This document shows, one piece after another, positions 1 to 10,669 of a DNA stretch of 64,000 nucleotides. The position numbers were made by a program, and so were the translations under genes. Below the pieces are notes generated by a model, which worked only from the letters and a program-made list of their open reading frames with translations, ran no database searches and had not been told where the DNA came from. The stretch is from positions 62,001 through 126,000 of the forward strand of contig JAIUNU010000007.1 of the NCBI GenBank assembly GCA_020161365.1, in the 5' to 3' direction. The stretch is from Pseudomonadota bacterium. Lineage in GTDB: Bacteria; Pseudomonadota; Alphaproteobacteria; Caulobacterales; Caulobacteraceae. The number at the start of each line of letters is the position of its first letter. The first letter of the stretch is position 1.

Positions 1-1846
1 GCGCGCCGCGCCAGACGCTGGTCTGGTCGACATCATAGGTGCCCTGCCCGAGCAGCGGCAGCCAGTTGATCCCCCACTGGGTCTTGTACTTCGTCAGATC
101 CTGTTGGAAGCCGATATTGGCCTGGGTTGGCCGCACGCGGGAGATGGGACGATCCAGACCGGTCGTCGGGTCCTTCACGTGTGTTTCGTTCCAGTCGTTC
201 TTGAAGGTGAAGCGGCCGCCCTTGATCCCCAACTTGTCCGTCGGGACCACGATGTTCAGGCTCAAGCGATCCAGGGTGGCGTCGCCGATATTGCCCACCG
301 CCGACAGGCCGCCTGGCAGCGGCAGGCGGTCGATCACGCCGATGATCTCGTCATGCCGATAGGTGATCGCGACGATGCCCTCGCCCCAGAAGCGGCGCTC
401 ATAGCCGATCTCGGTGATCCAGCGCTGCTCAGGCTTCAGCTCGACATTACCGCCGTAGACATTGCCTTCCTCCAGGTCCGACGAGGCGGCGAAGTCCTCG
501 AAGTCCAACTGGCCCAGTTCCCGTTCGAAGCGGAAGCGCAGCTGGTTGTTGGCGACGGGCGTCCAGGTCGCCAGGAACCGGGGCTTGGCGTAGAAGAAGC
601 TCTTCTTGTTCTCGGCGTCGCCCGACTGCTTGATCGTCGACGTCTCCAGGCGCAGACCGCCTTCCAGCGTCAGGCGCGGATTGACCCGCCAGGTGGCCTT
701 TGAGAAGGCTTCGCCGCGCAGCTCCTCGACCTTGACCGAAGCGCTGGGCAGCGGCACGGCCGCTCCGCCTACAGAGTAGGCCTGTTTCACGTCGAGCATG
801 TTGTAGGCGGCCTCAGCGCCGGTCTCGACGGTGATCGCCTTGCTCCAGTCGTGGCGGAGCTGCGCGCGGAAGATCGACTCGCCGCTGTCGCCTTCACCGG
901 TGAAGCGTTGCTGCGGAGCCTTGATCCCGTTCAGAGTCTCATCGCTGGTCGAAGCGCTTTCGAAACTATCAAAGCTGTGGATGGCCCGCGTCTCCAAAGC
1001 CCAGTTGGGCGCCAGCGGGCGCGTGTAGGTCAGGCCAAGCTCACCCGATCGGCTCTCGTCGGTATAGTCGCTGCGGCGCTCGGCGGTCGGCGAGGTCAGG
1101 GTCTGCCACTGGTTCCAGTCATTAACGCCAAAGCGAGCCGTCGCCTCGATCTTGCCGCCGCCCAGCGGCGCCGAATAGTTGCCCCGGATGCTGCGTCCGC
1201 CGCCCCAGCTGTCGTTCAGGAACTTCTCGTCGCGGATGATCTTGCCGGTGGCGTCGCGTCGGATATTCGTGCCCGGACCGTTGGAGTCGCTGCTGCCGAT
1301 CCCGTCGCTCAGCGTCACGCCCCAGCTCTTGTCGCCGTTCGTGGCGGTGAATTGATAGCTGCCGCCATAGAGGTCGCGACCACCGTCGAATTGGCTGGTG
1401 TTCCACGTGAGGATCGACTGGCGGTTGGCGCCCTTTTTCAGGATCACGTTCACGACCACCGAATAGCCCTGCATGTCGACGCCCGGCGCCCCGCCCCGGA
1501 TCAACTCGATCCGCTCGACGCGGTTGGCCTGGGTGCGCGACAGCACGTTGCTGCCGGTGTCGTTCTTGGAGGCTGGACGGGCGCCGTTGATCAGGATGTT
1601 GCCAACCGCGCCCTCGAAGCCCCGCGCGCCGGTGCCGTCCTGAACCGAGAACCCCGGTACGCGCTGGACCATCTCCAGCGCCGTGTTCGGACGTTGGGCG
1701 GCGAAGAAGTCGGGCTGGAAAACCAGGACCCCGCGCTGTGCGGCCTCGGCCTGGGCGGCCACTTGCTCCGGCGTCAGCTCGGCGGCCTGGGCGGCGCCAG
1801 CCAACAGAATGGCGGCCGCGCTGGCCAGAAGCATGGTCTTGTTCAT
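1..1846 (-). CDS. TonB-dependent outer-membrane receptor (3' end outside window)
   Basis: About 615 residues are in the window and the C-terminal barrel end runs off the left edge. The protein starts at the ATG at 1846 with a Sec signal peptide (MNKTMLLASAAAILLAGAAQ). A plug domain follows around residues 40-150, with the typical stretches NILINGARPASK and RVERIELIRGGAPGVDMQGY. The rest alternates aromatic and polar residues as expected for a barrel of outer-membrane strands. The role is energy-dependent uptake across the outer membrane, powered by TonB-ExbBD; the substrate cannot be told. Caulobacter genomes carry dozens of these receptors. Family call is confident, ligand unknown. Confidence 0.88.
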   Translation of the reverse strand, partial: MNKTMLLASAAAILLAGAAQAAELTPEQVAAQAEAAQRGVLVFQPDFFAAQRPNTALEMVQRVPGFSVQDGTGARGFEGAVGNILINGARPASKNDTGSNVLSRTQANRVERIELIRGGAPGVDMQGYSVVVNVILKKGANRQSILTWNTSQFDGGRDLYGGSYQFTATNGDKSWGVTLSDGIGSSDSNGPGTNIRRDATGKIIRDEKFLNDSWGGGRSIRGNYSAPLGGGKIEATARFGVNDWNQWQTLTSPTAERRSDYTDESRSGELGLTYTRPLAPNWALETRAIHSFDSFESASTSDETLNGIKAPQQRFTGEGDSGESIFRAQLRHDWSKAITVETGAEAAYNMLDVKQAYSVGGAAVPLPSASVKVEELRGEAFSKATWRVNPRLTLEGGLRLETSTIKQSGDAENKKSFFYAKPRFLATWTPVANNQLRFRFERELGQLDFEDFAASSDLEEGNVYGGNVELKPEQRWITEIGYERRFWGEGIVAITYRHDEIIGVIDRLPLPGGLSAVGNIGDATLDRLSLNIVVPTDKLGIKGGRFTFKNDWNETHVKDPTTGLDRPISRVRPTQANIGFQQDLTKYKTQWGINWLPLLGQGTYDVDQTSVWRGA

Positions 1847-2298
1847 CACGGGTTCCCCTCAGTGACGACAGGTCTGAACGGCGCGTGCGTTCACCTCAAG
1901 TTACAAGCCTGAAAGGTGGATTACATATCGGATAGAATTACAGGAAATTCATCTTTCATTGCGTGCCGTGCGCTCGCTATACGTTTCATAATCGATGTTT
2001 ACTTAAAATATACTGTTCTGAGCAGGGCCGTGTCTCGCTGCGAATACGCAGCCGTAGCAAGGGGCGTTGCGACAGCGGCCTAATGTGCACCCGCCTATCG
2101 CTGCCTCTTGAGCTTTTCGACGGCTTGGCCCACCCTCGGTCCACAACCTTCTCTCGTGTGGTTCATGTCCGAGATTGTGCGCGAGGCTCGGGCCTAACAG
2201 GCTCAGAACCTCGGTTCGAAAGTCGCTAGGCCCGCTCCGCCCGTGCTTCCCGCCCGGTGGAAGTGCGATCGTACGCCTCGATCTCCTCGGACAATCCC
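1847..2298. other. Intergenic region, no gene seen
   Basis: This 452-base stretch separates the divergent receptor and YjhX-like genes. Its middle (about 1915-2020) is unusually AT-rich for this genome and probably holds promoters. Short open frames here have no family features or convincing ribosome sites. Near the right end lies an 8-bp inverted repeat (2189-2234), listed separately. No tRNA cloverleaf could be built. Confidence 0.6.
2189..2234. repeat. 8-bp perfect inverted repeat with 30-nt spacer
   Basis: CGGGCCTA at 2189-2196 is exactly complementary to TAGGCCCG at 2227-2234. A small inner hairpin, GAAC CTCG GTTC, lies at 2206-2217. The right part resembles a tRNA T-loop (GGTTCGAAA) and the outer arms look like an acceptor stem. 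The span is only 46 nt and the T-stem bases do not pair, so it is not a functional tRNA. It could be an RNA hairpin or an operator upstream of the YjhX-like gene. Confidence 0.45.
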
Positions 2299-2574
2299 TT
2301 GAACATCTCAAAGCCGCAGCAACGCACGCTGCACGCGCTGGCCCAAGGCGGCCGCATCGAACTCGAACGTGACGACAAAGGCCGGGTGCTCTCGGCCGAC
2401 TGTATGACCCGCGATGGCTGGGCGCTGACCGACTGCACGGTGGCCGTGTTTCAGTCGTTGAAGCGAAAGCGGCTGATCGCCAGCCAGGACGGCGGGCCTT
2501 ACCGCATCACCCGGCTGGGCCTCGCCAACCTTCGCGCGCAACTCGACAATAGGGTCGGCGCCAGGGCCTGGTGA
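2299..2574 (+). CDS. YjhX-like protein (UPF0386 family)
   Basis: The 91-residue protein begins [18 protein letters not shown] if the TTG at 2299 is used. An in-frame GTG at 2257 would add 14 residues that do not look like the family. As I recall E. coli YjhX, it shares the start MNLSRQEQHTLHVLAKG, the central LTDCT-AVF segment and the end RAQLDNR. YjhX has been proposed as a toxin paired with YjhQ, but no partner gene is adjacent here and UPF0386 members are commonly alone. The fold is probably a small winged-helix-like domain. Function is unproven. No clear Shine-Dalgarno sequence precedes either start. Confidence 0.8.
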   Translation: MNISKPQQRTLHALAQGGRIELERDDKGRVLSADCMTRDGWALTDCTVAVFQSLKRKRLIASQDGGPYRITRLGLANLRAQLDNRVGARAW

Positions 2575-3141
2575 TCAGTCCAGAAGCTTGAAGAACAGGA
2601 CGCGCGCGGCGCCATAGTCGCGCGCGTCGATCTGCTCGAAGCCATCGAGCGTGGGATCGACCTCGCCGCGTCCGCGCTCGAACATCAGGATCGCGCCGGG
2701 GGCCAGCCAGCCATGGGTCCGCAACTCGGCCACGGCCTTCTCACCCAGACCCTTGGCGTAGGGCGGATCAAGGAAGGCGACATTGAACGGCTCGCCGGCG
2801 CTGGCGGGCCGCGGTCCAAGATCGGTCGCGTCCCGGCGATGCACCCGCGTGACGCCGAACAGATGCATGGCGTCGATGTTTTCGCGAATGGCGCCGCGCG
2901 CCGCGTCGTCCGTTTCGACGAACAAGCAGAAGGATGCGCCGCGCGACAGGGCCTCCAGGCCCAAAGCCCCTGAGCCAGCGAACACGTCGATGACCCGCGC
3001 GCCGTGCAGCTCAGGCGCCCAGGCGGCGTGCTCCAGGATATTGAACACCGCTTGGCGGGCGCGATCGGACGTCGGGCGGGTCGACTCGCCGGGTGGGGCG
3101 GCGATGGCCTTGCCGCGAAACTGGCCGGAGACAATCCGCAT
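2575..3141 (-). CDS. rsmD: 16S rRNA (guanine(966)-N(2))-methyltransferase
   Basis: The 188-residue product starts MRIVSGQFRGK, the hallmark start of RsmD. SAM-binding motif I is seen as VIDVFAGSGALGLEALSRGA, and the catalytic DPPY motif appears as FLDPPYAKGL. It methylates N2 of G966 in 16S rRNA during 30S assembly, using S-adenosylmethionine. Length agrees with the family (about 180-200). Its ATG overlaps the stop of the upstream membrane-protein gene in a TGATG arrangement, so the two are probably translationally coupled. A longer open frame extends upstream, but the extra residues are overlap with that gene. Confidence 0.95.
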   Translation of the reverse strand: MRIVSGQFRGKAIAAPPGESTRPTSDRARQAVFNILEHAAWAPELHGARVIDVFAGSGALGLEALSRGASFCLFVETDDAARGAIRENIDAMHLFGVTRVHRRDATDLGPRPASAGEPFNVAFLDPPYAKGLGEKAVAELRTHGWLAPGAILMFERGRGEVDPTLDGFEQIDARDYGAARVLFFKLLD

Positions 3142-3755
3142 CAGGTCGCCTGCGCCTGGCTCACACGAGCGATACGGCGGTTGAGCCACTGAAGGCCTAC
3201 CAAAGTCGCCGCCATGACCGCCCAGCCCCAGGGATAGACCAGACTGACAAAGCTCATCCCGCACATGAAGCCAGGAAGCAGCGCCACGCGCAGCATGACA
3301 TATACGGCCTCGGCCTTCGGAGTGGGGTGAGCGAGCTTGCCGACAAAGGCCGCGTAAGCCCAAAGCAGGGCGATCGCCAGACCGATCAAGGCCACGAGGC
3401 CCACGTACACTGGAAACGCCTGGCCTGCACGCTGCTCCCAGAGCAGTTCGGTGCCGAGCGGGAGTAGCGCCACGAGGCCGAGAACGATGAAGTTAAGGAC
3501 GTCCAACACCACGTTGGCGGAGCGAAGGCGTTGGAAGATGCGCCTGTGACTGATCCAGTAGATCCCGACCACTGCAAAGCTGATCGCGTAGGCCCAAAGT
3601 TTCACGCCCATCTGTGCGAACAGATCCCTGATGCCGTTCCAGTGGTGCGGCGGGTGTATCTCGATCGCCAACAAGGTGATCGCGATCGCAAAAACCGCAT
3701 CGGAAAACAGCACCAGTCGGTGCAGGTGCCCTGCGCCTGAATCCTGATCGCTCAT
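3141..3755 (-). CDS. TMEM175-like (DUF1211) potassium channel family protein
   Basis: The 204-residue membrane protein carries the signature LFSDAVFAIAITLLAIEI near its start (residues 15-33). The FSD motif lines the pore in TMEM175 channels. Five to six hydrophobic helices follow, which fits the bacterial single-repeat form that assembles as a tetramer. Bacterial members conduct K+ weakly selectively. The start at 3755 has AGAGGA upstream; an in-frame ATG 19 codons earlier lacks a good site. The gene overlaps rsmD by one base. Its physiological role in Caulobacter is unknown to me. Confidence 0.85.
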   Translation of the reverse strand: MSDQDSGAGHLHRLVLFSDAVFAIAITLLAIEIHPPHHWNGIRDLFAQMGVKLWAYAISFAVVGIYWISHRRIFQRLRSANVVLDVLNFIVLGLVALLPLGTELLWEQRAGQAFPVYVGLVALIGLAIALLWAYAAFVGKLAHPTPKAEAVYVMLRVALLPGFMCGMSFVSLVYPWGWAVMAATLVGLQWLNRRIARVSQAQAT

Positions 3756-3869
3756 GCCCGTCCTCTTACAAGTCGTAACCGGATGTGTGCCGCCGTCAGC
3801 GCGTTGCGGCAAGCGCGCGCTTTACAAGATCGTGGCGGCCCCGTCTTAGTCCAAAACAATGAGAGGCGG

Positions 3870-4847
3870 ATGGAACAGGCCATGGGCGAGCTGATGGAGA
3901 CCGTGAGGCGTTCGCGCTTCCTGGCCGACCTGTCGCCTTACGACCGCGATCCGTGGCGGACCGCGATCGCGATCCCGGCGGGCATCCTGGCCGGCGCGGT
4001 GGCGGGGCTCCTGGGCGCTCTGTCGGCGACCCTTGTCTTCATGCTGATCGTCAGTGGGCTGGATGGCGCTTCGGCGGCCATGGAGCTCTTCCGCGTCTTT
4101 TCGGAAACCGATCTGGCCGAGCCGACGGGACGCGAGTCGCTTTTCATCCTGGCCGCTCTGGCGGGGGTGAATCTGGGGGCCGCCATCGGCTTTGTCGCGG
4201 CGGCGGGGGCGATCCATCACCGGCGCATCCGCGATTACGTCAATGACGGCCAGCCATTGCGCTGGCGCCTGATGGTCGGCGGGCTAGTGCTGGTCGGACT
4301 GGTCATGCTGGCCGTGACCGGCGGCGCGGTGCTGACGGGCCAGACGATCGATCCGCCGATCCTTCGCGTCTCGCCCAACTTGGTGGGCCGTTCGCTGTAT
4401 GCGGTGATCGCCGTGGCGCTGCTGGTCCTGGCGTCGGCGGCCGAGGAACTGGTGTTTCGCGGCTGGCTGCTGAAGCAGAGCGCGGCCTATGTCCGTAATC
4501 CGATCGCCTTGATGGCGCTGAACGGCTTGCTATTCGCGGCCATCCATCTGGATCCTAATCTGGACGCCTTTCTGGTGCGCGCGGCCATGGGCGCCGGCTT
4601 GACCTGGATGGCGCTGCGCTTGGGCGGCATCGAACTGGGCATCGGCGCGCACGCCGCCAATAATGTCGTCATCCTGTTGATGTTGCGTCCGATGACCACG
4701 CGGCCAGACGCCGCCCACGAGTTTAAGGTCGGACTGATCGCGAGCGCTCTGGTGGTTCTTGCAGGCTTTATAGCGATCGCCGAACTCGCGGTGCGCTGGC
4801 CAGCCCTTCGTCGGTGGACGCGGTTGTCCAGCCCGGCCACGGCTTGA
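3870..4847 (+). CDS. CPBP family intramembrane metalloprotease
   Basis: The 325-residue protein has several hydrophobic helices. It carries the three Abi/CPBP motifs: EELVFRGW (E192, E193, R197), FAAIHLDPN (H226) and GAHAANN (HxxxN). In this family (Rce1-like) the glutamates and histidines place a catalytic water inside the membrane to cleave peptides. Substrates are unknown. The start at 3870 has GAGAGGCGG just upstream; an in-frame ATG at 3783 would add 29 low-complexity residues. It converges on the pseudouridine synthase gene with a gap of one base. Confidence 0.88.
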   Translation: MEQAMGELMETVRRSRFLADLSPYDRDPWRTAIAIPAGILAGAVAGLLGALSATLVFMLIVSGLDGASAAMELFRVFSETDLAEPTGRESLFILAALAGVNLGAAIGFVAAAGAIHHRRIRDYVNDGQPLRWRLMVGGLVLVGLVMLAVTGGAVLTGQTIDPPILRVSPNLVGRSLYAVIAVALLVLASAAEELVFRGWLLKQSAAYVRNPIALMALNGLLFAAIHLDPNLDAFLVRAAMGAGLTWMALRLGGIELGIGAHAANNVVILLMLRPMTTRPDAAHEFKVGLIASALVVLAGFIAIAELAVRWPALRRWTRLSSPATA

Positions 4848-4848
4848 G

Positions 4849-6072
4849 CTAACGCTTGGGACCGCGCGATGCGCCGGGCTTGCCTGGCCGTTCCGACAGT
4901 CGACGAGCCGCGCCCTCGGCGGGCTTCACGCCCGGCTTGGCGGAGACGCGCGGGGCGGTCTTGCCGCGCGCGACGGGTTTGCGATCGTCGATGAACTTGG
5001 TCTCGATCGACTTCGCCGGCCGCTTGGGCTTGGCCGGCCCCTTGCCTGCGGACTTGGCCGGGCCATGCGGCGAGGCCTTCTTCTTCGGCTTGGCCCAGCC
5101 GGGTTTGTAGACCGGTTTTTCCGGCTTGTCGGGCGCGTCCGGCAGGATCGCGCGGTCCGCGCGCGGAGCGCCCCGACGTTGCAGCTCGCCGCCGCCCTCG
5201 GCCCCGGGCGCCTTGGTGGGATTGGCGATCCCGACGAACTTAGGACGATCACCGGTCGGCATGTTCTCGGGAGAGACCACGCCTTCCAGCAGTTCGCGGA
5301 TCACCCGCGGGCCGACCTCCTCGATCTGGCCGGCGGCCAGGGTTCCCAGGGCGAAGGGCCCGTACGACAGGCGGATCAGGCGATTGACCTTCAGGCCGAT
5401 CGACTCCAGCACCTTGCGGACCTCGCGGTTCTTGCCTTCCGACAGGCTCACCGTGATCCACACGTTCTTGCCGCCGCCTGCGCGCTCGTGGGCCTTGTCG
5501 AGCTTGGCGTCGATCGCGCCATACTTGACGCCCTCGATCGTAACTCCGTCCTTGAGCGTGTCGAGCTTGGCCTGGGTAGTGTCGCCGAAAGCCCGGGCGC
5601 GGTAGCGGCGGACCCAGGCGTTGCTGGGCGTTTCCAGGGCGCGGGACAGTTCGCCGTCGTTGGTCAGCAGCAGCAGACCTTCGGAGTTCAAGTCCAGGCG
5701 GCCGACCGAGATCAGGCGCGGCAGGTCCTTGGGCAGGGTCTGGAACACCGTCGGGCGGCCCTTAGGATCGCTGTGGGTGGTCATCAGTCCGGTGGGCTTG
5801 TGGTAGCGGAAGATCCGCGTCGGCTCGCGCTCGGCCACCAGTTGGCCGTCGACGGTGAGAAAGTCGCCTGGCTTCACCTTGACCGCGGGGGTCGTCAGCA
5901 CCTTGCCGTTGATGGCTACACGTCCCGCCTCGATCAACCGCTCGACCTCGCGACGGGAGGCCACGCCGGCCCGGGCCAACGCCTTGGCCACCCGCTCGCC
6001 GGGGCCGCCGTCGAGATCTCCGTCTTGACCGTCGAGGTGGGGCTCGTACAGGGGATCGTGGGGTTTGGTCAT
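4849..6072 (-). CDS. rluB: RluB-type 23S rRNA pseudouridine synthase with basic C-terminal tail
   Basis: The 407-residue product has an S4 RNA-binding domain (about residues 26-75). An RsuA/RluB-type catalytic domain follows, with the active aspartate in GRLDLNSEGLLLLTNDGE (D127). It should convert one uridine in 23S rRNA (helix 89/90 region, E. coli U2605) to pseudouridine. The last ~130 residues are an unstructured Lys/Pro/Ala-rich tail, common in alphaproteobacterial members and likely to bind RNA. Paralogues RluE, RluF and RsuA cannot be fully excluded, but the S4 domain plus tail favour RluB. AAGGA precedes the ATG at 6072. Confidence 0.85.
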   Translation of the reverse strand: MTKPHDPLYEPHLDGQDGDLDGGPGERVAKALARAGVASRREVERLIEAGRVAINGKVLTTPAVKVKPGDFLTVDGQLVAEREPTRIFRYHKPTGLMTTHSDPKGRPTVFQTLPKDLPRLISVGRLDLNSEGLLLLTNDGELSRALETPSNAWVRRYRARAFGDTTQAKLDTLKDGVTIEGVKYGAIDAKLDKAHERAGGGKNVWITVSLSEGKNREVRKVLESIGLKVNRLIRLSYGPFALGTLAAGQIEEVGPRVIRELLEGVVSPENMPTGDRPKFVGIANPTKAPGAEGGGELQRRGAPRADRAILPDAPDKPEKPVYKPGWAKPKKKASPHGPAKSAGKGPAKPKRPAKSIETKFIDDRKPVARGKTAPRVSAKPGVKPAEGAARRLSERPGKPGASRGPKR

Positions 6073-6122
6073 GGCGCGTCCTTCTTGGGCTGGGCGCATC
6101 TCTCGATGGGCTTTGTCGTCTA

Positions 6123-6611
6123 ATGCGCACTGATGCGAGCGAGGATCAAGACCACCGTATGATGCGCCTTGCTCTCGAGGCTGCGCGCGCAGCGGCCGAG
6201 GCGGGCGAGACGCCGGTGGGTGCGGTGATCTTCGATCCCAGCACCGGCGAGGTGGTCGCGACGGCCGGCAACGGCCCGATCGCGGCGCATGATCCGACCG
6301 CCCACGCCGAGATCGCCGCGATGCGCGCGGCGGCGGCCAAACTCGGGAACTATCGGCTCACAGGCCTGACCTTGGTGGTGACGCTGGAGCCCTGCGCCAT
6401 GTGCGCCGGCGCGATCAGTCACGCACGGATCGGGCGGGTCGTTTTCGGGGCCGAGGACCCGAAAGGCGGCGCCGTGGTGCATGGCCCGAGGTTCTTCGCC
6501 CAGCCCACCTGTCACTGGCGACCCGAGGTGAGCGGCGGGATGCTGGCCGACGAGAGCGCCGAATTGCTACGCGGCTTCTTCCGCGCGCGGCGCAAGACCA
6601 AACCTAGTTGA
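6123..6611 (+). CDS. tadA: tRNA-specific adenosine deaminase
   Basis: The 162-residue protein has the cytidine-deaminase zinc site. H61 and E63 lie in TAHAEI, and C91 and C94 in LEPCAMCAGAI. TadA deaminates A34 of tRNA-Arg(ACG) to inosine, an essential wobble modification. The start at 6123 gives a 12-residue leader before MMRLALEA; the second in-frame ATG (6159) is possible. It diverges from the pseudouridine synthase gene by 50 bases, and its last 8 bases overlap the 3' end of the convergent secreted-protein gene. Confidence 0.95.
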   Translation: MRTDASEDQDHRMMRLALEAARAAAEAGETPVGAVIFDPSTGEVVATAGNGPIAAHDPTAHAEIAAMRAAAAKLGNYRLTGLTLVVTLEPCAMCAGAISHARIGRVVFGAEDPKGGAVVHGPRFFAQPTCHWRPEVSGGMLADESAELLRGFFRARRKTKPS

Positions 6612-7020
6612 TCATCGCCGAGGTCAGCATGACCTTCGATCCAGGCTTGCCCAACACCTGATCGGCGGCCTTCTGCAGTTCGCGGCTGATGTGGTCGATA
6701 TCGGGGGGCGATCCGCCGCGCAGGCCGGCGGCGTAGACCATCAGGGTCTGGGCGAAAGCCGCGCGAAGTCTCGGGGTCGAGGCCTGGGCGCGTTCCATCA
6801 GCTTGGCGTCCTTGATCTCCAGCCCCGTCTCGACCGTCATCACGCCCCGGCGACCGTCGCGCCGCAGGACTACCGCGTTGATGGGGGCCAGGGCGAAGTA
6901 GGTGACCGCCTCCTTCTTCTCCTTCTTGCCCTCATTGGCCAGGGCTAGGTTCGGGGCGAGCGTCGGGGTCGCCACCAGGGCGAGGGTCAGGACGAGAGAC
7001 AGGAGGCGATGTCGGCGCAT
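6604..7020 (-). CDS. Exported protein of unknown function, Tad-convergent
   Basis: The 138-residue protein starts at 7020 with a Sec signal peptide (MRRHRLLSLVLTLALVATPT). A KKEKKEAVTYFALAPINAVV segment follows, then a FliL-like alternation of strand and helix (MTVETGLEIKDAKLMERA). The layout resembles periplasmic Tat/Sec-exported relatives of FliL domains, but the similarity is weak and I do not assign a function. It lies divergent from flmA, which suggests, but does not show, a surface-structure role. The open frame extends far upstream through flmA, which is only a shadow. Confidence 0.7.
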   Translation of the reverse strand: MRRHRLLSLVLTLALVATPTLAPNLALANEGKKEKKEAVTYFALAPINAVVLRRDGRRGVMTVETGLEIKDAKLMERAQASTPRLRAAFAQTLMVYAAGLRGGSPPDIDHISRELQKAADQVLGKPGSKVMLTSAMIN

Positions 7021-7074
7021 GCCGCCTTCTAGCGCGACGTGGTTGACGTCCTCTTTACGTCTGCAGGCGCATGA

Positions 7075-9344
<2,270 letters not shown>

Positions 9345-9459
9345 GGCGCCGTCAACTTCGCGCAGCCGTGGAACGCTTCAATCATTAAATTCGCGACAGG
9401 CGCCTCTACTGCCCCTGTCACACGCCTCTAAGCTCATAAGCAGCTTCCAGGGGGCTTTG

Positions 9460-10578
9460 ATGTCTTTCAACGTTCGTGTTCTTTTCGCCGGTGTCGGAGC
9501 GCTCGCGATGCTCGTCGGCGCCGCCCAGGCTCAAGCCGAGACCGGGCCGCGAGACTACCGGCCTAGCTTCCATCCCGAGACGCTGAAAGGACCGCCGGCA
9601 GGCAAGCCGAACGAGGTGCTGGTGTTGGGCACGACGCACCTATCCGGATTGCCGAAGACCTTCGATATGGGGCTGCTGGCCCCTCTGATCGAGCGCCTGG
9701 CGAATTGGAAGCCCACCGGCATCGCGACGGAGGATCTCTCGGGCCTGCAATGCGACGCCTTGCGTCGCTACCCCCACCGTTATGCCGCGACCGTGAAGAC
9801 CTATTGCTACGACCCCAGTAAAGCGGGGCAGGCGATCGGTCTCGATGTGCCGGCCGCCAATGCCGAAGCCGAGCGCATGCTGGCCGCCTGGCCCGCCCAG
9901 CCTACGGCCGCTCAGCGCCGGCGTTTGGCGGCGGTATTCATTGCGGCGGGAGAGCGCAACTCGGCTCTTGTGCAGTGGCTGCGCTTGCCGGACGCCGAGC
10001 GCCGGGCGGGCGACGGTCTGAATGACGAGTTGGCCGCCTATCTGGACTCGTTCAAGGTCCGCCGCAACGAGACCACGCTGATCGCCGCCGTCCTGGCCGC
10101 GCGACTCGGCCATGAGCGCCTGTGGAGCGTAGACGATCACTCGGCCGACACGCCCGACAGCAGCGACCCGGCCGAGCAGAAGGCGTTCGAGGCCGCAATC
10201 ATGAAGGCTTGGGATAATCCGGTCAGCCACGCCCGACGCGCTCAGGATGAGAAGCTGGGGGCCGATCTGGACAAGCCGGACGGCGTGCTGAACCTCTATC
10301 GGGCCTATAATAGCCCCGAAGCCCAGATGCAGGCCTACGAAAGCGACTTTGGTGCGACCTTCGTCGAGCCCTCGCCTCAAGGCTTTGGCCGGCAGTATCT
10401 CGGCTTCTGGGAAACCCGCAACCTGCGTATGGTCGCCAACATCCGCGACGTGCTGGGCCAGCACCCGGGCATGCGTATGCTCGCCATCGTCGGAGCGTCA
10501 CACAAGGGTTACTATGAGGCGTATCTGAACCAGATGCACGACGTACGTCTGGTGAGCTCGGATGTGGTGCTGCGGTAA
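9460..10578 (+). CDS. Exported DUF5694-like protein of unknown function
   Basis: The 372-residue protein has a signal peptide (MSFNVRVLFAGVGALAMLVG) cleaved near AQAQAE. The core starts with EVLVLGTTHLSGLP, and near the end has MRMLAIVGASHKGYYEAYL. This pattern of GTTHL early and GxSH late recalls TraB/ChaN-like hydrolase folds and the DUF5694 family. I am confident of export, less so of the family name, and do not assign an activity. The start at 9460 has CAGGGGG upstream. An earlier in-frame start overlaps the flmB tail region and gives no signal peptide. Confidence 0.7.
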   Translation: MSFNVRVLFAGVGALAMLVGAAQAQAETGPRDYRPSFHPETLKGPPAGKPNEVLVLGTTHLSGLPKTFDMGLLAPLIERLANWKPTGIATEDLSGLQCDALRRYPHRYAATVKTYCYDPSKAGQAIGLDVPAANAEAERMLAAWPAQPTAAQRRRLAAVFIAAGERNSALVQWLRLPDAERRAGDGLNDELAAYLDSFKVRRNETTLIAAVLAARLGHERLWSVDDHSADTPDSSDPAEQKAFEAAIMKAWDNPVSHARRAQDEKLGADLDKPDGVLNLYRAYNSPEAQMQAYESDFGATFVEPSPQGFGRQYLGFWETRNLRMVANIRDVLGQHPGMRMLAIVGASHKGYYEAYLNQMHDVRLVSSDVVLR

Positions 10579-10669
10579 GGCCAAGGCGTGGTGCGGCCCT
10601 GAAACCTGAGATCTTCGCGGTCGCTTTAAGGGATTTTGGCTGAAGACCTCTTCCATCAGGCCAGCGCCG

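Noticed and set aside
2150..2235. Possible tRNA gene
   Set aside because: The T-loop-like GGTTCGAAA lacks a pairing T-stem and the span between acceptor-like arms is only 46 bases.
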